DNA from: Flabesymbios commensalis
Taxonomy: Eukaryota > Annelida > Polychaeta > Terebellida > Flabelligeridae
Reading direction: 5' to 3'
Assembly: GCA_964017125.1 (NCBI GenBank)
Contig: CAXHKU010000928.1
Location: 289,501 to 353,500 of the forward strand
Length of the DNA stretch: 64,000 nt
The translations under genes and the position numbers were made by a program. This document shows, piece after piece, positions 32,050 to 46,627 of the stretch. The notes under the pieces were generated by a model. That model made no database searches and was not told the origin of the DNA. It saw only the letters and a program-made list of their open reading frames with translations. The stretch's first letter is position 1. Every line of letters starts with the position of its first letter.

Positions 32050-32145
32050 GAAACAGGCGTTGAACCAACGCCGGTTTGATGCTGAACCAAAGTCTACGAC
32101 GCTGGCCCAGCATCAAACCATCATCGGCTCAGCGTATTTGCTGGA
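32050..32145. mobile_element. Fold-back element
   Basis: Arms CCGGTTTGATGCTG / CAGCATCAAACC with centre AAAGTCTACGACGCTGG and end TATTTGCTGG. GGTTTGATG is private to this copy and present in both arms. S2 copy at 61759-61854. Confidence 0.8.
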
Positions 32146-32209
32146 GTACATGATTGTGTTGACACACTCAGCGGCTGGTTGAAGGATTTATAAGGGGGTC
32201 ATTAGGGGT

Positions 32210-32266
32210 AGCGGCACTGTACCCTTGTACCGGGCCGGCCTGTCACCATGGATACAGGGTGCCGCT
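32210..32266. other. GC-rich imperfect hairpin
   Basis: AGCGGCACTGTACCCTTGTA ... CAGGGTGCCGCT around GGGCCGGCC. S2 copy at 61919-61975. Confidence 0.65.
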
Positions 32267-32321
32267 GTGTACGGAAGGGGGGGGGATACTCATCAAGGAC
32301 AAATCCGGTAAAAAACTTTAA

Positions 32322-32398
32322 AACAATGTCGTTTCATCGTTAGGCCACCGTTGCAGATGGTGGGCCAACACTAGAACAATATTGCCTAGTGAATGTTG
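32322..32398. mobile_element. Fold-back element, diverged
   Basis: TCATCGTTAGGCCACCGTTG, CAGATGGTGGGCCAACACTA, then ACAATATTGCC. Arms are poorly paired. S2 copy about 62031-62107. Confidence 0.55.
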
Positions 32399-32470
32399 GG
32401 GCCTTGATGGTCAGAGCAGGACAGGGGTTTGGCAGCTGATCTCTGTGGTCTCTGGTTTCATATCCCAGAC
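32399..32470 (+). mobile_element. Possible tRNA-derived SINE head
   Basis: TGATGGTCAGAGCAGG resembles an A box. About 45 bases on, TCTGGTTTCATATCCC resembles a degenerate B box. The S2 copy at 62108-62185 has a small insertion (about 6 bp) in between. Confidence 0.35.
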
Positions 32471-32485
32471 AGACGTGGATGATTT

Positions 32486-32815
32486 TTAACCCTTCCAACG
32501 CCGGGAGCGTCTTAATACGTCAGATTCTGACGTCTGTATAGACGGCAGATTCTGACGTATAAAGACGTTCCCCGCACTGAAAGAATTCAAATATTTCAAA
32601 TGTATGTGATACCATGTAAATTGTCGTGTGATTTTATCAAATTAACCATTTTGTATATATTTGTACATATATTCTATCATTTTTATGACAAATAAGCCAG
32701 TAATGACTTTTCTTTATGTCAAGAAATATCTATCTATCTATGATTATTTCAAATTGAAAAAACCCCTTTAATCTCCATGGTTTATACACAAATAATTCAG
32801 CCCTCTAAGGGTTAA
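32486..32815 (+). mobile_element. TTAA-flanked MITE, family A, with internal insertion
   Basis: TTAA 32486-32489 and 32812-32815. Hairpin ATACGTCAGATTCTGACGTC / GACGGCAGATTCTGACGTAT. Ends CCCTTCCAACGC and CCCTCTAAGGG. The middle of the standard body is replaced by about 170 bp of unrelated AT-rich DNA. S2 copy at 62205-62535. Confidence 0.8.
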
Positions 32816-32885
32816 TCCCCTCATTGTGGCCAGTACCTCTCTTGTTGGAACACATCATGGGCATTCATTCATTCAATCATCACTG

Positions 32886-32944
32886 TTCATTCATTCATTC
32901 ATTCATTCATTCATTCATTCATTCATTCATTCATTCATTCATTT
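32886..32944. repeat. (TTCA)n microsatellite
   Basis: About 14 TTCA units. Copy 2 has about 7 (62606-62635). Confidence 0.97.
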
Positions 32945-33005
32945 TAAATACGCATTTATTCATTTTTTAATTAATTAATTTTATTATCGTTAAGCCATCC
33001 ATTCA

Positions 33006-33266
33006 TCAATTAAAGAGTTCCTAGTTATTTTTACAATCTGCAGCCATTTCTTTCAGATCTAACTTACTATTTCAGCAAAATATCACATTGCTACATATAA
33101 CTGTCCATTTTAAAATGATTTTGTGTCTCAAAACCAGCAATAGCGATACCATACTATAAATATATATATACGTGTATATTAATAGACTTAGGCCTATGTA
33201 TCACAGACACTTGAAAATGATGAAAGTGGCCGTAATGTTATGGAGAGGGTCGGAAACGAAAGTGCT
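33006..33266. other. Unique spacer between copy 1 and array 2
   Basis: Not shared with the right flank of copy 2. AT-rich, with a short TATATATATA run near 33163. No gene recognised. Confidence 0.6.
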
Positions 33267-33302
33267 AACCAACAATCTGACTCTGACACTAACCATTTGC
33301 GA

Positions 33303-33339
<37 letters not shown>

Positions 33340-33955
33340 GTACAGTACAGTACAGTACAGTACAGTACAGTACAGTACAGTACAGTACAGTACAGTTCAG
33401 CTTCAGATGTAAGATTTAAGCATTTAAGTTATAAGTTATTAGTTAGTTAGTTGTGTACGTTACCTACACGACCAAGGCCAATGTAATGAGCTTTGACACG
33501 GCATGCATTCTGACACTGACATTAATCGTTCCCGGATCAGCTATAAACCAACAATCTGACTCTGACACTAACCATTTGCGACGCATTTTTCAGACTCTGT
33601 TGTTTTCATCAATAAATACTGTTGATAGATCGCTCGGGCAATTAGAAATGCTGCAGAAACTTGCATGCAAAATTACATAGCAATGCAGTGCAGTACTAAT
33701 GCATCGCTGTGATTTTGGGATGATTTTGTACTTTTTGTACTCTACTTTTTTACGCAATGCAGTTCTTAGAGCCCTCGGGCAGCTAGAAATGCTGGCCATT
33801 TTTTTATCACTAGGTTCACAATGGGGGTACCGCACCCCACTGAACTGCTATGCAATGCATGGCAGTGCAGTGGCGGCACTACTGTGCAATGCAGTGGCCG
33901 CAGTGCAGTCCCACTGCATCCATATTCAGAAAAAAACAATAATTATTATAATCAA

Positions 33956-34024
<69 letters not shown>

Positions 34025-34666
34025 GTACAGTACAGTACAGTACAGTACAGTACAGTACAGTACAGTACAGTACAGTACAGTACAGTACAGTACAGTACAG
34101 TACAGTTCAGCTTCAGATGTAAGATTTAAGCATTTAAGTTATAAGTTATTAGTTAGTTAGTTGTGTACGTTACCTACACGACCAAGGCCAATGTAATGAG
34201 CTTTGACACGGCATGCATTCTGACACTGACATTAATCGTTCCCGGATCAGCTATAAACCAACAATCTGACTCTGACACTAACCATTTGCGACGCATTTTT
34301 CAGACTCTGTTGTTTTCATCAATAAATACTGTTGATAGATCGCTCGGGCAATTAGACATGCTGCAGAAACTTGCATGCAAAATTACATAGCAATGCAGTG
34401 CAGTACTAATGCATCGCTGTGATTTTGGGATGATTTTGTACTTTTTGTACTCTACTTTTTTTACGCAATGCAGTTCTTAGAGCCCTCGGGCAGCTAGAAA
34501 TGCTGGCCATTTTTTTATCACTAGGTTCACAATGGGGGTACCGCACCCCACTGAACTGCTATGCAATGCATGGCAGTGCAGTGGCGGCACTACTGTGCAA
34601 TGCAGTGGCCGCAGTGCAGTCCCACTGCATCCATATTCAGAAAAAAACAATAATTATTATAATCAA

Positions 34667-34731
<65 letters not shown>

Positions 34732-35378
34732 GTACAGTACAGTACAGTACAGTACAGTACAGTACAGTACAGTACAGTACAGTACAGTACAGTACAGTAC
34801 AGTACAGTACAGTACAGTTCAGCTTCAGATGTAAGATTTAAGCATTTAAGTTATAAGTTATTAGTTAGTTAGTTGTGTACGTTACCTACACGACCAAGGC
34901 CAATGTAATGAGCTTTGACACGGCATGCATTCTGACACTGACATTAATCGTTCCCGGATCAGCTATAAACCAACAATCTGACTCTGACACTAACCATTTG
35001 CGACGCATTTTTCAGACTCTGTTGTTTTCATCAATAAATACTGTTGATAGATCGCTCGGGCAATTAGAAATGCTGCAGAAACTTGCATGCAAAATTACAT
35101 AGCAATGCAGTGCAGTACTAATGCATCGCTGTGATTTTGGGATGATTTTGTACTTTTTGTACTCTACTTTTTTTACGCAATGCAGTTCTTAGAGCCCTCG
35201 GGCAGCTAGAAATGCTGGCCATTTTTTTATCACTAGGTTCACAATGGGGGTACCGCACCCCACTGAACTGCTATGCAATGCATGGCAGTGCAGTGGCGGC
35301 ACTACTGTGCAATGCAGTGGCCGCAGTGCAGTCCCACTGCATCCATATTCAGAAAAAAACAATAATTATTATAATCAA

Positions 35379-35447
<69 letters not shown>

Positions 35448-36079
35448 GTACAGTACAGTACAGTACAGTACAGTACAGTACAGTACAGTACAGTACAGTA
35501 CAGTACAGTACAGTACAGTTCAGCTTCAGATGTAAGATTTAAGCATTTAAGTTATAAGTTATTAGTTAGTTAGTTGTGTACGTTACCTACACGACCAAGG
35601 CCAATGTAATGAGCTTTGACACGGCATGCATTCTGACACTGACATTAATCGTTCCCGGATCAGCTATAAACCAACAATCTGACTCTGACACTAACCATTT
35701 GCGACGCATTTTTCAGACTCTGTTGTTTTCATCAATAAATACTGTTGATAGATCGCTCGGGCAATTAGAAATGCTGCAGAAACTTGCATGCAAAATTACA
35801 TAGCAATGCAGTGCAGTACTAATGCATCGCTGTGATTTTGGGATGATTTTGTACTTTTTGTACTCTACTTTTTTTACGCAATGCAGTTCTTAGAGCCCTC
35901 GGGCAGCTAGAAATGCTGGCCATTTTTTTATCACTAGGTTCACAATGGGGGTACCGCACCCCACTGAACTGCTATGCAATGCATGGCAGTGCAGTGGCGG
36001 CACTACTGTGCAATGCAGTGGCCGCAGTGCAGTCCCACTGCATCCATATTCAGAAAAAAACAATAATTATTATAATCAA

Positions 36080-36148
<69 letters not shown>

Positions 36149-36780
36149 GTACAGTACAGTACAGTACAGTACAGTACAGTACAGTACAGTACAGTACAGT
36201 ACAGTACAGTACAGTACAGTTCAGCTTCAGATGTAAGATTTAAGCATTTAAGTTATAAGTTATTAGTTAGTTAGTTGTGTACGTTACCTACACGACCAAG
36301 GCCAATGTAATGAGCTTTGACACGGCATGCATTCTGACACTGACATTAATCGTTCCCGGATCAGCTATAAACCAACAATCTGACTCTGACACTAACCATT
36401 TGCGACGCATTTTTCAGACTCTGTTGTTTTCATCAATAAATACTGTTGATAGATCGCTCGGGCAATTAGAAATGCTGCAGAAACTTGCATGCAAAATTAC
36501 ATAGCAATGCAGTGCAGTACTAATGCATCGCTGTGATTTTGGGATGATTTTGTACTTTTTGTACTCTACTTTTTTTACGCAATGCAGTTCTTAGAGCCCT
36601 CGAGCAGCTAGAAATGCTGGCCATTTTTTTATCACTAGGTTCACAATGGGGGTACCGCACCCCACTGAACTGCTATGCAATGCATGGCAGTGCAGTGGCG
36701 GCACTACTGTGCAATGCAGTGGCCGCAGTGCAGTCCCACTGCATCCATATTCAGAAAAAAACAATAATTATTATAATCAA

Positions 36781-36857
<77 letters not shown>

Positions 36858-37489
36858 GTACAGTACAGTACAGTACAGTACAGTACAGTACAGTACAGTA
36901 CAGTACAGTACAGTACAGTACAGTACAGTTCAGCTTCAGATGTAAGATTTAAGCATTTAAGTTATAAGTTATTAGTTAGTTAGTTGTGTACGTTACCTAC
37001 ACGACCAAGGCCAATGTAATGAGCTTTGACACGGCATGCATTCTGACACTGACATTAATCGTTCCCGGATCAGCTATAAACCAACAATCTGACTCTGACA
37101 CTAACCATTTGCGACGCATTTTTCAGACTCTGTTGTTTTCATCAATAAATACTGTTGATAGATCGCTCGGGCAATTAGAAATGCTGCAGAAACTTGCATG
37201 CAAAATTACATAGCAATGCAGTGCAGTACTAATGCATCGCTGTGATTTTGGGATGATTTTGTACTTTTTGTACTCTACTTTTTTTACGCAATGCAGTTCT
37301 TAGAGCCCTCGGGCAGCTAGAAATGCTGGCCATTTTTTTATCACTAGGTTCACAATGGGGGTACCGCACCCCACTGAACTGCTATGCAATGCATGGCAGT
37401 GCAGTGGCGGCACTACTGTGCAATGCAGTGGCCGCAGTGCAGTCCCACTGCATCCATATTCAGAAAAAAACAATAATTATTATAATCAA

Positions 37490-37562
<73 letters not shown>

Positions 37563-38194
37563 GTACAGTACAGTACAGTACAGTACAGTACAGTACAGTA
37601 CAGTACAGTACAGTACAGTACAGTACAGTACAGTTCAGCTTCAGATGTAAGATTTAAGCATTTAAGTTATAAGTTATTAGTTAGTTAGTTGTGTACGTTA
37701 CCTACACGACCAAGGCCAATGTAATGAGCTTTGACACGGCATGCATTCTGACACTGACATTAATCGTTCCCGGATCAGCTATAAACCAACAATCTGACTC
37801 TGACACTAACCATTTGCGACGCATTTTTCAGACTCTGTTGTTTTCATCAATAAATACTGTTGATAGATCGCTCGGGCAATTAGAAATGCTGCAGAAACTT
37901 GCATGCAAAATTACATAGCAATGCAGTGCAGTACTAATGCATCGCTGTGATTTTGGGATGATTTTGTACTTTTTGTACTCTACTTTTTTTACGCAATGCA
38001 GTTCTTAGAGCCCTCGGGCAGCTAGAAATGCTGGCCATTTTTTTATCACTAGGTTCACAATGGGGGTACCGCACCCCACTGAACTGCTATGCAATGCATG
38101 GCAGTGCAGTGGCGGCACTACTGTGCAATGCAGTGGCCGCAGTGCAGTCCCACTGCATCCATATTCAGAAAAAAACAATAATTATTATAATCAA

Positions 38195-38279
<85 letters not shown>

Positions 38280-38911
38280 GTACAGTACAGTACAGTACAG
38301 TACAGTACAGTACAGTACAGTACAGTACAGTACAGTACAGTACAGTACAGTTCAGCTTCAGATGTAAGATTTAAGCATTTAAGTTATAAGTTATTAGTTA
38401 GTTAGTTGTGTACGTTACCTACACGACCAAGGCCAATGTAATGAGCTTTGACACGGCATGCATTCTGACACTGACATTAATCGTTCCCGGATCAGCTATA
38501 AACCAACAATCTGACTCTGACACTAACCATTTGCGACGCATTTTTCAGACTCTGTTGTTTTCATCAATAAATACTGTTGATAGATCGCTCGGGCAATTAG
38601 AAATGCTGCAGAAACTTGCATGCAAAATTACATAGCAATGCAGTGCAGTACTAATGCATCGCTGTGATTTTGGGATGATTTTGTACTTTTTGTACTCTAC
38701 TTTTTTTACGCAATGCAGTTCTTAGAGCCCTCGGGCAGCTAGAAATGCTGGCCATTTTTTTATCACTAGGTTCACAATGGGGGTACCGCACCCCACTGAA
38801 CTGCTATGCAATGCATGGCAGTGCAGTGGCGGCACTACTGTGCAATGCAGTGGCCGCAGTGCAGTCCCACTGCATCCATATTCAGAAAAAAACAATAATT
38901 ATTATAATCAA

Positions 38912-38976
<65 letters not shown>

Positions 38977-39603
38977 GTACAGTACAGTACAGTACAGTAC
39001 AGTACAGTACAGTACAGTACAGTACAGTACAGTACAGTACAGTTCAGCTTCAGATGTAAGATTTAAGCATTTAAGTTATAAGTTATTAGTTAGTTAGTTG
39101 TGTACGTTACCTACACGACCAAGGCCAATGTAATGAGCTTTGACACGGCATGCATTCTGACACTGACATTAATCGTTCCCGGATCAGCTATAAACCAACA
39201 ATCTGACTCTGACACTAACCATTTGCGACGCATTTTTCAGACTCTGTTGTTTTCATCAATAAATACTGTTGATAGATCGCTCGGGCAATTAGAAATGCTG
39301 CAGAAACTTGCATGCAAAATTACATAGCAATGCAGTGCAGTACTAATGCATCGCTGTGATTTTGGGATGATTTTGTACTTTTTGTACTCTACTTTTTTTA
39401 CGCAATGCAGTTCTTAGAGCCCTCGGGCAGCTAGAAATGCTGGCCATTTTTTTATCACTAGGTTCACAATGGGGGTACCGCACCCCACTGAACTGCTATG
39501 CAATGCATGGCAGTGCAGTGGCGGCACTACTGTGCAATGCAGTGGCCGCAGTGCAGTCCCACTGCATCCATATTCAGAAAAAAACAATAATTATTATAAT
39601 CAA

Positions 39604-39676
<73 letters not shown>

Positions 39677-40308
39677 GTACAGTACAGTACAGTACAGTAC
39701 AGTACAGTACAGTACAGTACAGTACAGTACAGTACAGTACAGTACAGTTCAGCTTCAGATGTAAGATTTAAGCATTTAAGTTATAAGTTATTAGTTAGTT
39801 AGTTGTGTACGTTACCTACACGACCAAGGCCAATGTAATGAGCTTTGACACGGCATGCATTCTGACACTGACATTAATCGTTCCCGGATCAGCTATAAAC
39901 CAACAATCTGACTCTGACACTAACCATTTGCGACGCATTTTTCAGACTCTGTTGTTTTCATCAATAAATACTGTTGATAGATCGCTCGGGCAATTAGAAA
40001 TGCTGCAGAAACTTGCATGCAAAATTACATAGCAATGCAGTGCAGTACTAATGCATCGCTGTGATTTTGGGATGATTTTGTACTTTTTGTACTCTACTTT
40101 TTTTACGCAATGCAGTTCTTAGAGCCCTCGGGCAGCTAGAAATGCTGGCCATTTTTTTATCACTAGGTTCACAATGGGGGTACCGCACCCCACTGAACTG
40201 CTATGCAATGCATGGCAGTGCAGTGGCGGCACTACTGTGCAATGCAGTGGCCGCAGTGCAGTCCCACTGCATCCATATTCAGAAAAAAACAATAATTATT
40301 ATAATCAA

Positions 40309-40357
<49 letters not shown>

Positions 40358-40989
40358 GTACAGTACAGTACAGTACAGTACAGTACAGTACAGTACAGTA
40401 CAGTACAGTACAGTACAGTACAGTACAGTTCAGCTTCAGATGTAAGATTTAAGCATTTAAGTTATAAGTTATTAGTTAGTTAGTTGTGTACGTTACCTAC
40501 ACGACCAAGGCCAATGTAATGAGCTTTGACACGGCATGCATTCTGACACTGACATTAATCGTTCCCGGATCAGCTATAAACCAACAATCTGACTCTGACA
40601 CTAACCATTTGCGACGCATTTTTCAGACTCTGTTGTTTTCATCAATAAATACTGTTGATAGATCGCTCGGGCAATTAGAAATGCTGCAGAAACTTGCATG
40701 CAAAATTACATAGCAATGCAGTGCAGTACTAATGCATCGCTGTGATTTTGGGATGATTTTGTACTTTTTGTACTCTACTTTTTTTACGCAATGCAGTTCT
40801 TAGAGCCCTCGGGCAGCTAGAAATGCTGGCCATTTTTTTATCACTAGGTTCACAATGGGGGTACCGCACCCCACTGAACTGCTATGCAATGCATGGCAGT
40901 GCAGTGGCGGCACTACTGTGCAATGCAGTGGCCGCAGTGCAGTCCCACTGCATCCATATTCAGAAAAAAACAATAATTATTATAATCAA

Positions 40990-41058
<69 letters not shown>

Positions 41059-41685
41059 GTACAGTACAGTACAGTACAGTACAGTACAGTACAGTACAGT
41101 ACAGTACAGTACAGTACAGTACAGTTCAGCTTCAGATGTAAGATTTAAGCATTTAAGTTATAAGTTATTAGTTAGTTAGTTGTGTACGTTACCTACACGA
41201 CCAAGGCCAATGTAATGAGCTTTGACACGGCATGCATTCTGACACTGACATTAATCGTTCCCGGATCAGCTATAAACCAACAATCTGACTCTGACACTAA
41301 CCATTTGCGACGCATTTTTCAGACTCTGTTGTTTTCATCAATAAATACTGTTGATAGATCGCTCGGGCAATTAGAAATGCTGCAGAAACTTGCATGCAAA
41401 ATTACATAGCAATGCAGTGCAGTACTAATGCATCGCTGTGATTTTGGGATGATTTTGTACTTTTTGTACTCTACTTTTTTTACGCAATGCAGTTCTTAGA
41501 GCCCTCGGGCAGCTAGAAATGCTGGCCATTTTTTTATCACTAGGTTCACAATGGGGGTACCGCACCCCACTGAACTGCTATGCAATGCATGGCAGTGCAG
41601 TGGCGGCACTACTGTGCAATGCAGTGGCCGCAGTGCAGTCCCACTGCATCCATATTCAGAAAAAAACAATAATTATTATAATCAA

Positions 41686-41750
<65 letters not shown>

Positions 41751-42377
41751 GTACAGTACAGTACAGTACAGTACAGTACAGTACAGTACAGTACAGTACA
41801 GTACAGTACAGTACAGTTCAGCTTCAGATGTAAGATTTAAGCATTTAAGTTATAAGTTATTAGTTAGTTAGTTGTGTACGTTACCTACACGACCAAGGCC
41901 AATGTAATGAGCTTTGACACGGCATGCATTCTGACACTGACATTAATCGTTCCCGGATCAGCTATAAACCAACAATCTGACTCTGACACTAACCATTTGC
42001 GACGCATTTTTCAGACTCTGTTGTTTTCATCAATAAATACTGTTGATAGATCGCTCGGGCAATTAGAAATGCTGCAGAAACTTGCATGCAAAATTACATA
42101 GCAATGCAGTGCAGTACTAATGCATCGCTGTGATTTTGGGATGATTTTGTACTTTTTGTACTCTACTTTTTTTACGCAATGCAGTTCTTAGAGCCCTCGG
42201 GCAGCTAGAAATGCTGGCCATTTTTTTATCACTAGGTTCACAATGGGGGTACCGCACCCCACTGAACTGCTATGCAATGCATGGCAGTGCAGTGGCGGCA
42301 CTACTGTGCAATGCAGTGGCCGCAGTGCAGTCCCACTGCATCCATATTCAGAAAAAAACAATAATTATTATAATCAA

Positions 42378-42446
<69 letters not shown>

Positions 42447-43078
42447 GTACAGTACAGTACAGTACAGTACAGTACAGTACAGTACAGTACAGTACAGTAC
42501 AGTACAGTACAGTACAGTTCAGCTTCAGATGTAAGATTTAAGCATTTAAGTTATAAGTTATTAGTTAGTTAGTTGTGTACGTTACCTACACGACCAAGGC
42601 CAATGTAATGAGCTTTGACACGGCATGCATTCTGACACTGACATTAATCGTTCCCGGATCAGCTATAAACCAACAATCTGACTCTGACACTAACCATTTG
42701 CGACGCATTTTTCAGACTCTGTTGTTTTCATCAATAAATACTGTTGATAGATCGCTCGGGCAATTAGAAATGCTGCAGAAACTTGCATGCAAAATTACAT
42801 AGCAATGCAGTGCAGTACTAATGCATCGCTGTGATTTTGGGATGATTTTGTACTTTTTGTACTCTACTTTTTTTACGCAATGCAGTTCTTAGAGCCCTCG
42901 GGCAGCTAGAAATGCTGGCCATTTTTTTATCACTAGGTTCACAATGGGGGTACCGCACCCCACTGAACTGCTATGCAATGCATGGCAGTGCAGTGGCGGC
43001 ACTACTGTGCAATGCAGTGGCCGCAGTGCAGTCCCACTGCATCCATATTCAGAAAAAAACAATAATTATTATAATCAA

Positions 43079-43143
<65 letters not shown>

Positions 43144-43775
43144 GTACAGTACAGTACAGTACAGTACAGTACAGTACAGTACAGTACAGTACAGTACAGT
43201 ACAGTACAGTACAGTTCAGCTTCAGATGTAAGATTTAAGCATTTAAGTTATAAGTTATTAGTTAGTTAGTTGTGTACGTTACCTACACGACCAAGGCCAA
43301 TGTAATGAGCTTTGACACGGCATGCATTCTGACACTGACATTAATCGTTCCCGGATCAGCTATAAACCAACAATCTGACTCTGACACTAACCATTTGCGA
43401 CGCATTTTTCAGACTCTGTTGTTTTCATCAATAAATACTGTTGATAGATCGCTCGGGCAATTAGAAATGCTGCAGAAACTTGCATGCAAAATTACATAGC
43501 AATGCAGTGCAGTACTAATGCATCGCTGTGATTTTGGGATGATTTTGTACTTTTTGTACTCTACTTTTTTTACGCAATGCAGTTCTTAGAGCCCTCGGGC
43601 AGCTAGAAATGCTGGCCATTTTTTTATCACTAGGTTCACAATGGGGGTACCGCACCCCACTGAACTGCTATGCAATGCATGGCAGTGCAGTGGCGGCACT
43701 ACTGTGCAATGCAGTGGCCGCAGTGCAGTCCCACTGCATCCATATTCAGAAAAAAACAATAATTATTATAATCAA

Positions 43776-43840
<65 letters not shown>

Positions 43841-44467
43841 GTACAGTACAGTACAGTACAGTACAGTACAGTACAGTACAGTACAGTACAGTACAGTACA
43901 GTACAGTTCAGCTTCAGATGTAAGATTTAAGCATTTAAGTTATAAGTTATTAGTTAGTTAGTTGTGTACGTTACCTACACGACCAAGGCCAATGTAATGA
44001 GCTTTGACACGGCATGCATTCTGACACTGACATTAATCGTTCCCGGATCAGCTATAAACCAACAATCTGACTCTGACACTAACCATTTGCGACGCATTTT
44101 TCAGACTCTGTTGTTTTCATCAATAAATACTGTTGATAGATCGCTCGGGCAATTAGAAATGCTGCAGAAACTTGCATGCAAAATTACATAGCAATGCAGT
44201 GCAGTACTAATGCATCGCTGTGATTTTGGGATGATTTTGTACTTTTTGTACTCTACTTTTTTTACGCAATGCAGTTCTTAGAGCCCTCGGGCAGCTAGAA
44301 ATGCTGGCCATTTTTTTATCACTAGGTTCACAATGGGGGTACCGCACCCCACTGAACTGCTATGCAATGCATGGCAGTGCAGTGGCGGCACTACTGTGCA
44401 ATGCAGTGGCCGCAGTGCAGTCCCACTGCATCCATATTCAGAAAAAAACAATAATTATTATAATCAA

Positions 44468-44532
<65 letters not shown>

Positions 44533-45169
44533 GTACAGTACAGTACAGTACAGTACAGTACAGTACAGTACAGTACAGTACAGTACAGTACAGTACAGTA
44601 CAGTACAGTTCAGCTTCAGATGTAAGATTTAAGCATTTAAGTTATAAGTTATTAGTTAGTTAGTTGTGTACGTTACCTACACGACCAAGGCCAATGTAAT
44701 GAGCTTTGACACGGCATGCATTCTGACACTGACATTAATCGTTCCCGGATCAGCTATAAACCAACAATCTGACTCTGACACTAACCATTTGCGACGCATT
44801 TTTCAGACTCTGTTGTTTTCATCAATAAATACTGTTGATAGATCGCTCGGGCAATTAGAAATGCTGCAGAAACTTGCATGCAAAATTACATAGCAATGCA
44901 GTGCAGTACTAATGCATCGCTGTGATTTTGGGATGATTTTGTACTTTTTGTACTCTACTTTTTTTACGCAATGCAGTTCTTAGAGCCCTCGGGCAGCTAG
45001 AAATGCTGGCCATTTTTTTATCACTAGGTTCACAATGGGGGTACCGCACCCCACTGAACTGCTATGCAATGCATGGCAGTGCAGTGGCGGCACTACTGTG
45101 CAATGCAGTGGCCGCAGTGCAGTCCCACTGCATCCATATTCAGAAAAAAACAATAATTATTATAATCAA

Positions 45170-45234
<65 letters not shown>

Positions 45235-45866
45235 GTACAGTACAGTACAGTACAGTACAGTACAGTACAGTACAGTACAGTACAGTACAGTACAGTACAG
45301 TACAGTTCAGCTTCAGATGTAAGATTTAAGCATTTAAGTTATAAGTTATTAGTTAGTTAGTTGTGTACGTTACCTACACGACCAAGGCCAATGTAATGAG
45401 CTTTGACACGGCATGCATTCTGACACTGACATTAATCGTTCCCGGATCAGCTATAAACCAACAATCTGACTCTGACACTAACCATTTGCGACGCATTTTT
45501 CAGACTCTGTTGTTTTCATCAATAAATACTGTTGATAGATCGCTCGGGCAATTAGAAATGCTGCAGAAACTTGCATGCAAAATCACATAGCAATGCAGTG
45601 CAGTACTAATGCATCGCTGTGATTTTGGGATGATTTTGTACTTTTTGTACTCTACTTTTTTTACGCAATGCAGTTCTTAGAGCCCTCGGGCAGCTAGAAA
45701 TGCTGGCCATTTTTTTATCACTAGGTTCACAATGGGGGTACCGCACCCCACTGAACTGCTATGCAATGCATGGCAGTGCAGTGGCGGCACTACTGTGCAA
45801 TGCAGTGGCCGCAGTGCAGTCCCACTGCATCCATATTCAGAAAAAAACAATAATTATTATAATCAA

Positions 45867-45935
<69 letters not shown>

Positions 45936-46562
45936 GTACAGTACAGTACAGTACAGTACAGTACAGTACAGTACAGTACAGTACAGTACAGTACAGTACA
46001 GTTCAGCTTCAGATGTAAGATTTAAGCATTTAAGTTATAAGTTATTAGTTAGTTAGTTGTGTACGTTACCTACACGACCAAGGCCAATGTAATGAGCTTT
46101 GACACGGCATGCATTCTGACACTGACATTAATCGTTCCCGGATCAGCTATAAACCAACAATCTGACTCTGACACTAACCATTTGCGACGCATTTTTCAGA
46201 CTCTGTTGTTTTCATCAATAAATACTGTTGATAGATCGCTCGGGCAATTAGAAATGCTGCAGAAACTTGCATGCAAAATTACATAGCAATGCAGTGCAGT
46301 ACTAATGCATCGCTGTGATTTTGGGATGATTTTGTACTTTTTGTACTCTACTTTTTTTACGCAATGCAGTTCTTAGAGCCCTCGGGCAGCTAGAAATGCT
46401 GGCCATTTTTTTATCACTAGGTTCACAATGGGGGTACCGCACCCCACTGAACTGCTATGCAATGCATGGCAGTGCAGTGGCGGCACTACTGTGCAATGCA
46501 GTGGCCGCAGTGCAGTCCCACTGCATCCATATTCAGAAAAAAACAATAATTATTATAATCAA

Positions 46563-46627
<65 letters not shown>

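Larger units (their letters stand above)
16962..33005. repeat. 16-kb segmental duplication, copy 1
   Basis: Direct repeat of 46669-62697. Identity starts at TAGCAGGTTCTACTG and ends at TTAAGCCATCCATTCA. The coordinate offset is 29707 at the left and 29709 from about 30.1 to 32.4 kb. Steps between reflect minisatellite copy number (18.4 kb, 23.4-24.3 kb, 25.1-26.7 kb) and a divergent segment at 28.4-30.1 kb. Elsewhere the two copies are almost identical by eye. Confidence 0.95.
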
